Part shown: piece after piece, positions 8,376 through 17,431 of the stretch | Layout of the letters: the number at the start of each line of letters is the position of its first letter | Position numbering within the stretch: the stretch's first letter is position 1 | Assembly: GCF_902459735.1 (NCBI RefSeq) | Contig: NZ_CABPRV010000013.1 | Location: 1-64,000 of the forward strand | Reading direction: 5' to 3' | Length of the DNA: 64,000 nucleotides | Origin: Pandoraea capi | GTDB lineage: Bacteria > Pseudomonadota > Gammaproteobacteria > Burkholderiales > Burkholderiaceae | Program-made: the position numbers and the translations under genes | Notes under the pieces: model-generated | The model's input: only the letters and a program-made list of their open reading frames with translations | The model's database searches: none | What the model was told of the DNA's origin: nothing

Positions 8376-9725
8376 TTACAGCTTCTTGATGAGCACCAGC
8401 GAGCGGCGCTGCCAGTTGTAGAGCCGGCGCCGGTCGGCGGGCAGATCGTCGACGCCTGCCTTGACGAAGCCGCGCTTGAGGAACCAGTGCTCCGTGCGGG
8501 TCGTGAGCACGAACAGGCGTTCCAGACCGCGCGCGCGGGCGCGCTGCTCGATGTGCTTGAGCAGACGTTCACCGTCGCCCGATCCCTGAGCTTCCGGATC
8601 AACCGTCAGGCAGGCCATCTCACCAATGCGCTCCGTCGGATACGGGTAGAGTGCGGCGCAACCGAACAGGCGCCCATCGTGCTCGATAACCGAGAAATGA
8701 TCGATGTCGCGCTCCAACTGGTGACGGCCGCGCCGCACCAGCGTGCCGTCGGCCTCCAGCGGCTCGATGAGTTGCAGGATGCCGCCGACGTCGTCGATGG
8801 TCGCCTCGCGCAGGCTTTCCAGATTCTCGTACGAGATCATCGTGCCGACGCCATCGTGCGAGAAGAGTTCGAGCAGCATGCTGCCGTCGAGCGAGAACGG
8901 CACGATGTGGGCACGGCCCACGCCAGCACGGCAGGCGCGCGTCGCATACTTCAGATAGAACGCCGAGTCGCGGTCGATCGTGCCCTGCGACTGCATGCGC
9001 TGGGCGTCTTCGAGCGTCAACTCACGCTGCAACTCGTTGTATTCGTTGAGAACGCCGGGCGTCTCGGTGATGAAGATCAGCTTGTCCGCGCGCAGTGCAA
9101 TCGCTGCCGACGACGCCACGTCCTCCATCGTCAGATTGAACGACTGCCCGGTCGGCGAGAAGCCGAGAGGCGAGAGCAGCACGATCTTGCCGTTCGCGAG
9201 CGACAGGCGAATCGATTCCGCGTCGACCTTGCGAACCACGCCCGTGTGCTGGAAGTCCACGCCGTCGACGATCCCGACCGGGCGGCCCGTGACGAAGTTG
9301 CCCGACACCACGCTGATGCGCGCGTTGCCCATCGGCGTGTTCGGCAGCCCCTGGCTGATCGACGCCTCGATGTCCAGGCGCAACTCGCCGGCGGCTTCCT
9401 TTACGGCTTCGAGTGCGGCGGCATCCGTGATGCGCAACTGCTGGGCAAAGTGCGATTCGATATGTCGCAGGCGCATCTGCTCTTCGACCTGCGGTCGCGA
9501 GCCGTGCACCAGCACGATGTGCATGCCCATGGCGCAGAGCAGCGCGACGTCCTGAATCAGGGAGTCGAGCCCGCCTGCCGCGACCAGTTCGCCGCCAAAG
9601 GCGACCACGAAGGTCTTGTCACGGAATGCATGGATGTAGGGGGCGACCGAACGCAGCCAGTCTACGAACTGGGCTTGATGGGCGGTCTCTTCGTCTTGGA
9701 GGGCGGGGTCGGGTTCGGTCAGCAT
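8376..9725 (-). CDS. argA: N-acetylglutamate synthase (amino-acid acetyltransferase)
   Basis: ArgA acetylates glutamate with acetyl-CoA in the first step of arginine biosynthesis and is normally feedback-inhibited by arginine. The 449 residues show an N-terminal amino-acid-kinase-like domain (FVVAFGGELVAAGG near 40-52, VLVHGSRPQVEEQM near 71-84). A GNAT acetyltransferase domain from about 305 onward contains ACLTVDPEAQGSGDGERLL, the acetyl-CoA loop. This is the classic two-domain ArgA. The start codon lies only 44 bases from the divergent hrpA start, so the two promoters must overlap. Confidence 0.95.
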   Translation of the reverse strand: MLTEPDPALQDEETAHQAQFVDWLRSVAPYIHAFRDKTFVVAFGGELVAAGGLDSLIQDVALLCAMGMHIVLVHGSRPQVEEQMRLRHIESHFAQQLRITDAAALEAVKEAAGELRLDIEASISQGLPNTPMGNARISVVSGNFVTGRPVGIVDGVDFQHTGVVRKVDAESIRLSLANGKIVLLSPLGFSPTGQSFNLTMEDVASSAAIALRADKLIFITETPGVLNEYNELQRELTLEDAQRMQSQGTIDRDSAFYLKYATRACRAGVGRAHIVPFSLDGSMLLELFSHDGVGTMISYENLESLREATIDDVGGILQLIEPLEADGTLVRRGRHQLERDIDHFSVIEHDGRLFGCAALYPYPTERIGEMACLTVDPEAQGSGDGERLLKHIEQRARARGLERLFVLTTRTEHWFLKRGFVKAGVDDLPADRRRLYNWQRRSLVLIKKL

Positions 9726-9751
9726 GGGTGTACGTGCGCAAACATGCGCAG

Positions 9752-9761
9752 ATTATATAAT
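9752..9761. promoter_or_regulatory. Symmetric -10 element between argA and hrpA
   Basis: The 10-mer ATTATATAAT is its own reverse complement and so presents TATAAT on both strands (9756-9761 plus, 9757-9752 minus). On the plus strand it ends 8 bases before the hrpA ATG. On the minus strand it ends 26 bases before the argA ATG. No good -35 hexamer is visible for either direction. The whole intergenic region is only 44 bases long. Confidence 0.6.
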
Positions 9762-9769
9762 GCGCGCCC

Positions 9770-12700
9770 ATGGCAAGTGATGAACGAAATCGACAATCTC
9801 AGCCCCCGAAGCCGAAAGTGACGGCGCCGGGGCAGACGCGTGCCCGAACCGCAGGCACGTCGCAAACTTCCGACCCCGGGAATCCCGTGAGGACGGGCAA
9901 GCCGCAGCCACCTGCGCAGCCGGCCGACAAGGGCCGCCCGACGAAGGGCGGTACCGGCACAGGAAGCCCGGGGCAGCCCAAAGGCGCGCGCGCAGACAGT
10001 GGGCCGACGGCCGGCGCACGCCGTGCGTCACCCGCCGAGCGAGAGGCGGAACGCGTCAAGCGCGACGCCGAACGCTTGGCCGCCCGGCAGGCCGCTGCCA
10101 ACCGTGTGCCGGAGATCATCTTCCCCGAAGCGCTGCCGGTGTCCGGCCGACGCGAGGAGATCGCGCGCGCCATCGTCGGCCATCAGGTCGTGATCGTGAG
10201 CGGTGAGACCGGCTCGGGCAAGACCACGCAGCTTCCCAAGATATGCCTGGCGCTGGGGCGCGGCCTGGGCGCGGGCGGCACCGGCCTCATCGGTCACACG
10301 CAGCCGCGCCGGATCGCCGCCTCGGCCACGGCGCGCCGCATTGCCGACGAACTGAACACGCCGTTGGGCGAAATCGTCGGCTTCAAGGTGCGCTTCAACG
10401 ACACGCTCTCGAATGGCGCGTCGGTCAAATTGATGACGGACGGGATTCTTCTCGCCGAGACGCAGACCGATCCGCTGTTGCGTGCGTACGACACAATCAT
10501 CATCGACGAGGCGCACGAGCGCAGTCTGAACATCGACTTCCTGCTCGGCTACCTCAAGCAGTTGCTGCCGCGCCGCCCCGATCTGAAGGTCATCATCACC
10601 TCGGCGACCATCGACGCCGACCGCTTCGCCCGCCACTTCGGCACGGGCGAGGGGGATGCGCTGCGTCCGGCACCGGTCATCGAAGTGAGCGGACGTCTGT
10701 ATCCGGTCGAGGTGCGATATCGACCGATTCAGGACGACGTGCGCATCGCGAACGCCGAGGGACGTGATGGACGTGATGGACGCGAGGGCAGCCGCGCCAG
10801 TGCGCGCGACCGCGAACGCGATCTGATGGACGGCATCGTCGATGCCGTCGACGAACTCTGCCGCGAAGGCTCGGGCGACGTGCTCGTCTTCCTGCCCGGC
10901 GAGCGCGAAATTCGCGAGGCGGCCGAATCGCTGCGCAAGCACCATCCGCCGCACACCGAGATTCTGCCGCTGTTCGCGCGCCTGTCGGCGACCGATCAGG
11001 AGCGGGTGTTCAAGCCGTCCAACGCGCGACGCATCGTGCTCGCCACCAACGTTGCCGAAACGTCGCTGACCGTGCCGGGTATCCGTTACGTGGTCGATGC
11101 GGGCACGGCGCGCGTGAAGCGCTACTCGTACCGCAACAAGGTCGAGCAGTTGCAGATCGAGTCGATCTCGCAGGCGGCGGCCAACCAGCGGGCAGGGCGA
11201 TGCGGCCGTGTGGCCGACGGCGTGTGTATCCGTCTGTACGACGAAGCCGACTTCCAGTCGCGCGCGCGCTTTACCGATCCGGAAATCCTGCGCTCGTCGC
11301 TCGCCGCCGTCATCTTGCGGATGCAGTCGCTGCGACTCGCGAAGGTCGAGGAATTCCCGTTCATCGAGCCGCCCCCGGGCCGCGCCATCGCCGACGGCTA
11401 CCAGTTGCTGAATGAACTGGGGGCCGTCGACGACGCTAATCAGCTCACCCCGCTCGGTCGCGAACTGGCGCGACTGCCGCTGGATCCGCGCGTAGGTCGC
11501 ATGATCCTCGCCGCGCGCGACCAGCAGTCGCTGCGCGAAGTGCTGATCATCGCCAGCGGTCTGGCCGTGCAGGACCCGCGCGACCGGCCGATCGAAGCGC
11601 AGGACGCCGCCGACAACGCCCATAAGAAGTTCGCCGACGAGCGCTCCGAATTCCTTTCCTGGATCAAGATCTGGAAGTGGTTCGAAGACGCCATCGCGCA
11701 CAAGAAGTCCAACCGTCTGCTCGCACAGGCGTGCCGCGAGAACTTCCTGTCGCAACTGCGGCTGCGCGAATGGCGCGACGTGCACAGCCAGCTGCTCACC
11801 GTGGTGCGTGAGCAAGGCTGGCGCCTCAACGAGTCCGAGGCGACCTACGAGCAGGTGCATCTGGCCTTGCTCGCGGGGCTGCTCGGCAATATCGGCTGCA
11901 AGGCCGACGACGATCCGCACTTCCTCGGCGCGCACGGCATCAAGTTCCACATCTGGCCGGGGTCCTCGCTCGTGAAGAAGGCTGGGCGCTGGGTGATGGC
12001 CGGCGAACTCGTCGAGACGAGCCGCCTCTATGCGCGCTGCATCGCCCGCATCGAGCCCGAGTGGATCGAGCGCGTGGGCAAGCATCTGGTGAAGACATCG
12101 CTGTCCGACGCGCACTGGGAAAAGAAGGCCGCGCAGGTTGTCGCCTACGAGCGCGGCACGCTCTACGGTCTGACGATCTACGCGCGCCGACGCATGAACT
12201 TCGGCCCGCGCGATCCGCGTCGTGCGCGTGAGATTTTCCTGCGTAGCGCCCTGGTCGAAGGCGAATGGGAGACGAAGCTCCCGTTCTACGCGCACAACCG
12301 CAAGCTCATCGCGGACATCGAGCAACTCGAACACAAGTCGCGTCGTCAGGACGTGCTGGTCGACGACGAACTGATCTACGCGTTCTACGACGCGCACGTG
12401 CCCGCCGACCTGTACGACGGCGCGAGCTTCGAGCATTGGTATCGCGAGACGTCGAAGGGCGCGCCGAAACTGCTCTATCTCGTGCGCGACGATCTGATGC
12501 GTCACGAGGCAGCGGGCGTGACGACCGATCTCTTTCCGAAGAAGACGGCGATCGCGGGCATCGAAATGGCGCTCACGTATCACTTCGAGCCGGGTACGCC
12601 GCGCGATGGTGTCACGCTCGCCGTGCCCCTCTACGCGCTCAATCAGGTCGACGCGCGCCGCTGTGAGTGGCTGGTGCCGGGCATGCTCAAGGAGAAGGCG

Positions 12701-14056
12701 CACCTGCTGATGAAGTCGTTGCCGCAGAAGCTGCGCCGTCACTTCGTGCCGTTGCCGGAATACGCGGCAGGCTTCGTCGACCGGGCGACGTTCGGGCAGG
12801 GGGCGTTGCTCGACGCCCTGATGGCCGACGCGCGCGAGTTGACCGGCGTCATGCTCAAGTCGAGCGACTTCAAGCTGGAAGTGCTCCCGGCGCACCTGTC
12901 GATGAACTTCAAGGTGATCGACGAGCATGGGCGTCAGCTCGGGATGGGGCGCAACCTTGCACAACTGCGCGCCGAGCTCGGCCAGCAGGCGCAACGTACC
13001 TTCCAGCAACTCGCGGCGAAGAGCGGGGCGACGCCGACCGGTGTCGTGTCGGCGGGGGCGTCTCAAGGAGTTCAGGCAGGTCAGGGGGCTCAAGGGTCGC
13101 AGGCGCAAAGCGGGCGTGATGGCGCGAAGGCCGGTCAGTCGGGCAAGGGGACTGGCAAAGTCGCGGCGCCAACCGCTTCGTCGTCGGCGGCCGTCGAACC
13201 CGGTCGTTACGACAACCTCACGACATGGAGCTTCGGCGAACTGCCGGAAATGCTCGAGATCCGCCGGGGCGGTCAGACGCTGTTCGGCTACCCGGCGCTC
13301 GTCGACCGGGCAGACCATTGCGATCTGGAAGTGTTCGACGACCCGGACGAGGCGCAGCGCCAGCACCGTGCCGGCCTGCGACGTCTTTTCGCGATCCAGT
13401 TGCGCGAGCAGGTGAAGTACCTCGAGAAGAACATCCCCGGTTTGCAGCAGATGGCCATGCAATACATGAGTCTCGGCACGCAGGAGGAACTGCGCGACCA
13501 GATCGTGGATCTGGCGCTGGAGCGCGCCTGTTTGCAGTTGCCGTGGCCGAGCGACAATGCGTCGTTCGTGGCGCGCAAGGACGAAGGGCGAGGACGTCTG
13601 ACGTTGCTCGCGCAGGAGATCGCGCGGCTGGCCGGGCAGATTCTGGCCGAGTACGCTGCGCTACAGAAGAAGCTGGCGCAGGCCAAGCCGTTCGCACAGG
13701 CGTACGCCGATCTGACGGCGCAGTTGCAGCGGCTGATCGGCAAGCGCTTCCTGATCGACACGCCGTACGCGCAACTGGCGCATTTCCCGCGCTATCTGAA
13801 AGCGATGGCGGGCCGTATCGACAAGCTCAAGGCCGATCCGACCCGCGACGCACGCGCCATGAGCGAACTGGGGCCATTGCTGCAAAACTGGCAGCGCGCG
13901 ACATCGCAACGACGCGATCACGGCGACGTGCGGCTCGACGAGTTTCGCTGGCTGCTCGAAGAGTTGCGGGTCTCGCTCTTCGCGCAGGAGTTGCGCACGC
14001 CGATGCCGGTGTCGGTCAAGCGTCTGCACAAGGTCTGGGAGGCGTTGCAGCGCTGA
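9770..14056 (+). CDS. hrpA: ATP-dependent RNA helicase HrpA (DEAH box)
   Basis: HrpA is a large DEAH-box 3'-5' RNA helicase; in E. coli it is linked to mRNA processing and rescue of stalled ribosomes. The 1428 residues begin with a Pro/Thr/Gly-rich disordered region (about 1-105). The helicase core follows: Walker A GETGSGKTTQ from residue 145, DEAH from residue 246, SAT motif near 277, and motif VI QRAGRCGR near 472. After it come HA2/OB domains and the long C-terminal DUF3418-type region. Two low-complexity insertions stand out: GRD repeats of 9 bp (10760-10786) and a Gly/Gln/Ser-rich linker near residues 1090-1135. The start follows TATAAT by only 8 bases, so the mRNA may have almost no leader. 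Confidence 0.95.
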   Translation: MASDERNRQSQPPKPKVTAPGQTRARTAGTSQTSDPGNPVRTGKPQPPAQPADKGRPTKGGTGTGSPGQPKGARADSGPTAGARRASPAEREAERVKRDAERLAARQAAANRVPEIIFPEALPVSGRREEIARAIVGHQVVIVSGETGSGKTTQLPKICLALGRGLGAGGTGLIGHTQPRRIAASATARRIADELNTPLGEIVGFKVRFNDTLSNGASVKLMTDGILLAETQTDPLLRAYDTIIIDEAHERSLNIDFLLGYLKQLLPRRPDLKVIITSATIDADRFARHFGTGEGDALRPAPVIEVSGRLYPVEVRYRPIQDDVRIANAEGRDGRDGREGSRASARDRERDLMDGIVDAVDELCREGSGDVLVFLPGEREIREAAESLRKHHPPHTEILPLFARLSATDQERVFKPSNARRIVLATNVAETSLTVPGIRYVVDAGTARVKRYSYRNKVEQLQIESISQAAANQRAGRCGRVADGVCIRLYDEADFQSRARFTDPEILRSSLAAVILRMQSLRLAKVEEFPFIEPPPGRAIADGYQLLNELGAVDDANQLTPLGRELARLPLDPRVGRMILAARDQQSLREVLIIASGLAVQDPRDRPIEAQDAADNAHKKFADERSEFLSWIKIWKWFEDAIAHKKSNRLLAQACRENFLSQLRLREWRDVHSQLLTVVREQGWRLNESEATYEQVHLALLAGLLGNIGCKADDDPHFLGAHGIKFHIWPGSSLVKKAGRWVMAGELVETSRLYARCIARIEPEWIERVGKHLVKTSLSDAHWEKKAAQVVAYERGTLYGLTIYARRRMNFGPRDPRRAREIFLRSALVEGEWETKLPFYAHNRKLIADIEQLEHKSRRQDVLVDDELIYAFYDAHVPADLYDGASFEHWYRETSKGAPKLLYLVRDDLMRHEAAGVTTDLFPKKTAIAGIEMALTYHFEPGTPRDGVTLAVPLYALNQVDARRCEWLVPGMLKEKAHLLMKSLPQKLRRHFVPLPEYAAGFVDRATFGQGALLDALMADARELTGVMLKSSDFKLEVLPAHLSMNFKVIDEHGRQLGMGRNLAQLRAELGQQAQRTFQQLAAKSGATPTGVVSAGASQGVQAGQGAQGSQAQSGRDGAKAGQSGKGTGKVAAPTASSSAAVEPGRYDNLTTWSFGELPEMLEIRRGGQTLFGYPALVDRADHCDLEVFDDPDEAQRQHRAGLRRLFAIQLREQVKYLEKNIPGLQQMAMQYMSLGTQEELRDQIVDLALERACLQLPWPSDNASFVARKDEGRGRLTLLAQEIARLAGQILAEYAALQKKLAQAKPFAQAYADLTAQLQRLIGKRFLIDTPYAQLAHFPRYLKAMAGRIDKLKADPTRDARAMSELGPLLQNWQRATSQRRDHGDVRLDEFRWLLEELRVSLFAQELRTPMPVSVKRLHKVWEALQR

Positions 14057-14235
14057 CATGGCGTGGCAGTATGGCGTGGATGTCGCGCTGTTGGGGACAC
14101 CCTGGCCTGCCGCGATTTGCGCCAGATCATGAAGTGCTGGAATCGTGTTTCGCCTGATCAAAAAATGTAGGCGGGGCGCGCCTTGGCGGTGCGTTCCCGG
14201 CCTACAATAGCGAGACTTTTTCCAGAGACTTCGTG

Positions 14236-15231
14236 ATGCGCAAACTTCTGCTCGCTGCCGCTCTGGCAGCTTCCTTCGGTCTCGCAGCGCTGTGCGCTCC
14301 GGCCCGGGCGGCCGCCCCGGCGCCCGACAGCGTCGTGGTCGTGCTCAACTCGGCCGACGCCAGTGTCAGCCTGATCGACAAGGCCACGCAGAAAGTGATT
14401 CAGACGTTCCCGGTCGGCAAGGAGCCGCATCACCTGATGGCGACGCCCGACAACCAGTCGCTCATCGTCGCCAATTCGGTCGGCAACAACCTCGTCTTCC
14501 TCGATCCGAAGACGGGGCAGATCCAGCGCAAGATCGAGAACATCGAGGATCCGTACCAGATCGGTTTTTCGCCGGACAAGAAATGGTTCGTGGCAAACGC
14601 GCTGCGTCTGGATCGTGTGGACGTGTATCGCTTCGACGGCAAGAACCTGAGCGTCGCCCAGCGGATTCCCATCAAGAAGATGCCGAGCCACCTCGTGTTC
14701 ACGCAGGACAGCAAGCTCGTGTTCATCTCGTTGCAGGAATCGAACGAGGTCGCCGCCATCGACCTGGCCACCCAGAAGGTGATCTGGAAGATGAAGATCG
14801 GTGACAGTCCGGCGGGCGTGTGGCTCACGCCGAACGACAAGTATCTGCTCGTGGGCATGACCGGTGCGGACTATGCCGCGGTGGTCGACTGGCGTAACCA
14901 GAAGGTCGTCAAGACGATTCCGACGGGCAAGGGCGCGCACAATTTCCGCTCGCTCGCCGACGGCAAGCATGTGCTGATCTCGAACCGGGTGTCGAGCACG
15001 ATCAGCATCATCGATCAGGATTCGCTCACCAACGTGGGCAACATCACCGGGCTGCTGCCGGGGCCGGACGACATGGAACTCACCGCCGACAAGAAGACGC
15101 TGTGGGTCACGTTCCGCTGGGCGCGCAAGGTCGGCATCATCGATCTGGCGTCGCGCAAGCTGATCAATACGATTCCGGTCGGACGCTCGCCGCACGGGAT
15201 CTATTTCTACGACCGCGCACCGGTGCTGTAA
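14236..15231 (+). CDS. Secreted YncE-like beta-propeller protein
   Basis: The 331-residue product has a signal peptide (MRKLLLAAALAASFG, Ala-rich h-region, likely cleaved after APARA near residue 25). The remainder is a chain of repeats of about 40 residues, such as VSLIDKATQKVIQTFPVGKEP and GIIDLASRKLINTIPVGRSP, typical of YncE/YVTN-type seven-bladed propellers. It is probably periplasmic. Ligand and role cannot be read from the sequence; some relatives bind DNA or act next to redox enzymes. A GTG one codon earlier is also in frame, but ATG at 14236 gives the normal signal peptide. Confidence 0.88.
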   Translation: MRKLLLAAALAASFGLAALCAPARAAAPAPDSVVVVLNSADASVSLIDKATQKVIQTFPVGKEPHHLMATPDNQSLIVANSVGNNLVFLDPKTGQIQRKIENIEDPYQIGFSPDKKWFVANALRLDRVDVYRFDGKNLSVAQRIPIKKMPSHLVFTQDSKLVFISLQESNEVAAIDLATQKVIWKMKIGDSPAGVWLTPNDKYLLVGMTGADYAAVVDWRNQKVVKTIPTGKGAHNFRSLADGKHVLISNRVSSTISIIDQDSLTNVGNITGLLPGPDDMELTADKKTLWVTFRWARKVGIIDLASRKLINTIPVGRSPHGIYFYDRAPVL

Positions 15232-15306
15232 CATCAAGGCCTTACTCCCAAGGCTCTGCCGAACGGGTGTCCTCGCGACGCCCGTTTCGGTTCGTACAGC
15301 ACCTGA

Positions 15307-16263
15307 ATGAACGATATTCTTCGCGCGCTCGGCCGCGCGCTCGTGAGTCTGCTGCATCCGCGCATGCTGTGGCTCACCGCAATGCCCTTCATCGTCTCCG
15401 GTCTTCTCTGGGGCGCCGTGATCTGGTTCGGATGGGAACCGTTCACCGATTTCCTTCGCGTCTGGCTTGAACAGTGGGAATTCACGCAGTGGATTTACCG
15501 CTTCTTCGGCTATTTCGGGGTGGACAGCGTGCGCATGGCGCTCGCGCCGTTCATCCTGGTGGCGCTGCTCGTCCCCCTGATTGTCGTGACCGCGCTGCTG
15601 CTCATTGCGGGATGGTCGATGCCGGCGGTGCTGCGGCATCTGTCGCGCCGTCACTTCATTCATCTCGAAGCCCGGCAGGGCGGCTCGTTCTGGGGCAGCC
15701 TCGGTCAGTCGCTCGGCGCGACGGTCGTGTTCCTGATCGCCGCGCTCGTCACGCTGCCGCTCTGGCTGGTGCCGCCGTTCTTCGCCATCGTGCCGCCGTT
15801 GCTGTGGGGCTGGTTGACCTATCGCGTGATGACTTACGACGCGCTGGCGTTTCACGCGAGTCCGGAGGAGCGGCGCAGGCTGGTGCGCGAGAAGCGGCTG
15901 CCGTTGCTCGTGATCGGCGTGGCTACCGGTTTGCTCGGCTCGTTGCCGACACTGCTGTGGGTCTCGTCCGTCATCATGATCGTGCTGTTCCCGGTCATTG
16001 CGCTGCTGGCGATCTGGCTGTACGTGGTGATCTTCGTGTTCTCGGCGCTGTGGTTCGCCCACTATTGCCTGCGGGCGTTGTCGCGCATGCGGGCGGAAGA
16101 GGCGCACCGCGAGCCGGTGTTCGCCGGAACCGTGCTGCCGGTGACCGGTACGCCGACGTCCGAGAGCGAGGATCTGCCGCCGGCGCAGGCATTGCCGGAA
16201 TCCCCGAAGTCCCCGGAGTCTCCGCTGTTGCCGGGGCCACGCTCCCCCAACGGTTCGCCGTGA
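15307..16263 (+). CDS. EI24-domain integral membrane protein (CysZ-like fold)
   Basis: The 318 residues resemble the EI24/CysZ family of multi-spanning inner-membrane proteins. Hydrophobic segments are visible at about 20-42, 77-105, 137-168, 198-222 and 223-255. A cytoplasmic Pro/Ser-rich tail contains the 9-bp repeat encoding ESP/KSP/ESP (about 16198-16224). CysZ itself imports sulfate, but this gene is far from the cys block at 48-53 kb and many EI24 proteins have no assigned substrate, so no transport role is claimed. A GC-rich hairpin lies in the 75 bases after the preceding gene. The next gene starts 86 bases downstream. Confidence 0.85.
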   Translation: MNDILRALGRALVSLLHPRMLWLTAMPFIVSGLLWGAVIWFGWEPFTDFLRVWLEQWEFTQWIYRFFGYFGVDSVRMALAPFILVALLVPLIVVTALLLIAGWSMPAVLRHLSRRHFIHLEARQGGSFWGSLGQSLGATVVFLIAALVTLPLWLVPPFFAIVPPLLWGWLTYRVMTYDALAFHASPEERRRLVREKRLPLLVIGVATGLLGSLPTLLWVSSVIMIVLFPVIALLAIWLYVVIFVFSALWFAHYCLRALSRMRAEEAHREPVFAGTVLPVTGTPTSESEDLPPAQALPESPKSPESPLLPGPRSPNGSP

Positions 16264-16349
16264 AAGTGGCACAATCGTCGAACGGCACGCGCCCGAGGCT
16301 CGGCGCGACGCAATCCCCCAGGCACTGACGACAAGAGAAAGGAAGCATC

Positions 16350-17189
16350 ATGGCGGTCGGCATCATCATCATCGGCGACGAAATCCTCTCGGGACGCCGT
16401 CACGACAAGCATCTGCCCAAGTTCATCGAATTGCTCACCGAGCGCGGCATGCAGCTTGGCTGGGCCGAGTATGTCGGCGACGATCCGGCGCGCATCACGG
16501 CCACGCTGCGCCGCACGTTCGCCAGCGACGACATCGTGTTCGTGACCGGCGGCATCGGTGCCACGCCGGACGACCACACGCGCCAGTGCGCGGCGGCGGC
16601 GCTCAACGTGCCGCTGGCGCTCACGCCGGAAGCCGAAGCGCTCATCATGGAGCGCATTGCCGACACGAGCCCCGATGGCGTTGCCGACATGTCGCTGCCC
16701 GATAACCGCCATCGTCTGAAGATGGGCGAGTTCCCGGTCGGCGCACGTGTGCTGCCGAATCCGTATAACAAGATTCCGGGGTTTTCCGTCGAGCAGCATC
16801 ACTTCATGCCGGGCTTTCCGGTGATGGCGTGGCCGATGATGGCCTGGGCGCTCGATACCTACTACGCCGACCTGCATCACCTGACGAGGCACGCCGAGCG
16901 TTCGGTGCTCGTGTTCGGACTGGCCGAATCGACGCTCACGCCGCTCATGGAAGCCATCGAAGCGGAGTACGACGGCATCAAGGTGTTCAGCCTGCCGAGC
17001 GTGGGCGACGCCGAACGTGGCGCGATTTACGCACGTCGTCACATCGATCTGGGGGTGAAAGGCGATCCGACGCTGGTCGGTGCGGCGTTCGAACGTTTGA
17101 TGGCCGGCGTGAACGCGCTGGGCGGCGAGATCGTGCATCCGGCCGAGGCGGTAGCGTTGCCGGAAGGGACGGTGCCGTCGGTCAAGTGA
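16350..17189 (+). CDS. CinA N-terminal / molybdopterin-binding-domain protein
   Basis: The 279 residues contain the MoCF/CinA-N fold: GIIIIGDEILSGRRHDKH at the start, VFVTGGIGATPDDHTRQ near residues 64-80 and NPYNKIPGFSVEQHHFMPGFP near 137-157. In CinA this domain is an ADP-ribose/NAD pyrophosphatase. Here the C-terminal nicotinamide-mononucleotide deamidase domain is absent, so this is the short stand-alone form often annotated as competence/damage-inducible protein A. The start has a good ribosome-binding site (GAAAGGAAG). A strong terminator follows the gene. Confidence 0.88.
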   Translation: MAVGIIIIGDEILSGRRHDKHLPKFIELLTERGMQLGWAEYVGDDPARITATLRRTFASDDIVFVTGGIGATPDDHTRQCAAAALNVPLALTPEAEALIMERIADTSPDGVADMSLPDNRHRLKMGEFPVGARVLPNPYNKIPGFSVEQHHFMPGFPVMAWPMMAWALDTYYADLHHLTRHAERSVLVFGLAESTLTPLMEAIEAEYDGIKVFSLPSVGDAERGAIYARRHIDLGVKGDPTLVGAAFERLMAGVNALGGEIVHPAEAVALPEGTVPSVK

Positions 17190-17259
17190 CGATGGGATCG
17201 TGAGTCCGTCGAGGGGCGCCTCATGCGTTCGGCGGCGGTCTGAGCGGATTTGAATCGCG

Positions 17260-17297
17260 AAACGGCGCTTGCCTCGATGGGGCAAGCGCCGTTTTGT
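17260..17297 (+). terminator. Intrinsic terminator after the CinA-like gene
   Basis: AAACGGCGCTTGCC pairs perfectly with GGCAAGCGCCGTTT across a 7-base loop, and the 3' arm runs into TTTTGTTT. It lies 70 bases after the stop codon and separates this gene from the convergent dehydrogenase gene. Confidence 0.9.
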
Positions 17298-17431
17298 TTC
17301 CGCGGGCAAGGCATGCTGGCGGGCACACGCGCGTTACCAATCGTCGCGCCGCCGTGGTTGGCAAGCGGCTAGCCGCTTGCCGGTGCGTGGACTGCCGTGG
17401 CGGCGTGACTTACAACCCGGTCGGAAACTGG

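Noticed and set aside
8178-9821. Long open frame antisense to argA
   Set aside because: Shadow of argA with no ribosome-binding site or recognisable domain.
10028-13462. Open frame of 1144 codons antisense to hrpA
   Set aside because: Composition (Arg, His, Val, Gln) is that of a reverse-frame shadow; hrpA is unambiguous.
15250-15295. CCGAACGGG / CCCGTTTCGG hairpin before the EI24 gene
   Set aside because: Stem has a bulge and no T tract; not enough for a terminator call.
14158-16272. Open frame antisense to the propeller and EI24 genes
   Set aside because: Spans two genes and their spacer with no domain; both sense genes have signal peptide or membrane features.
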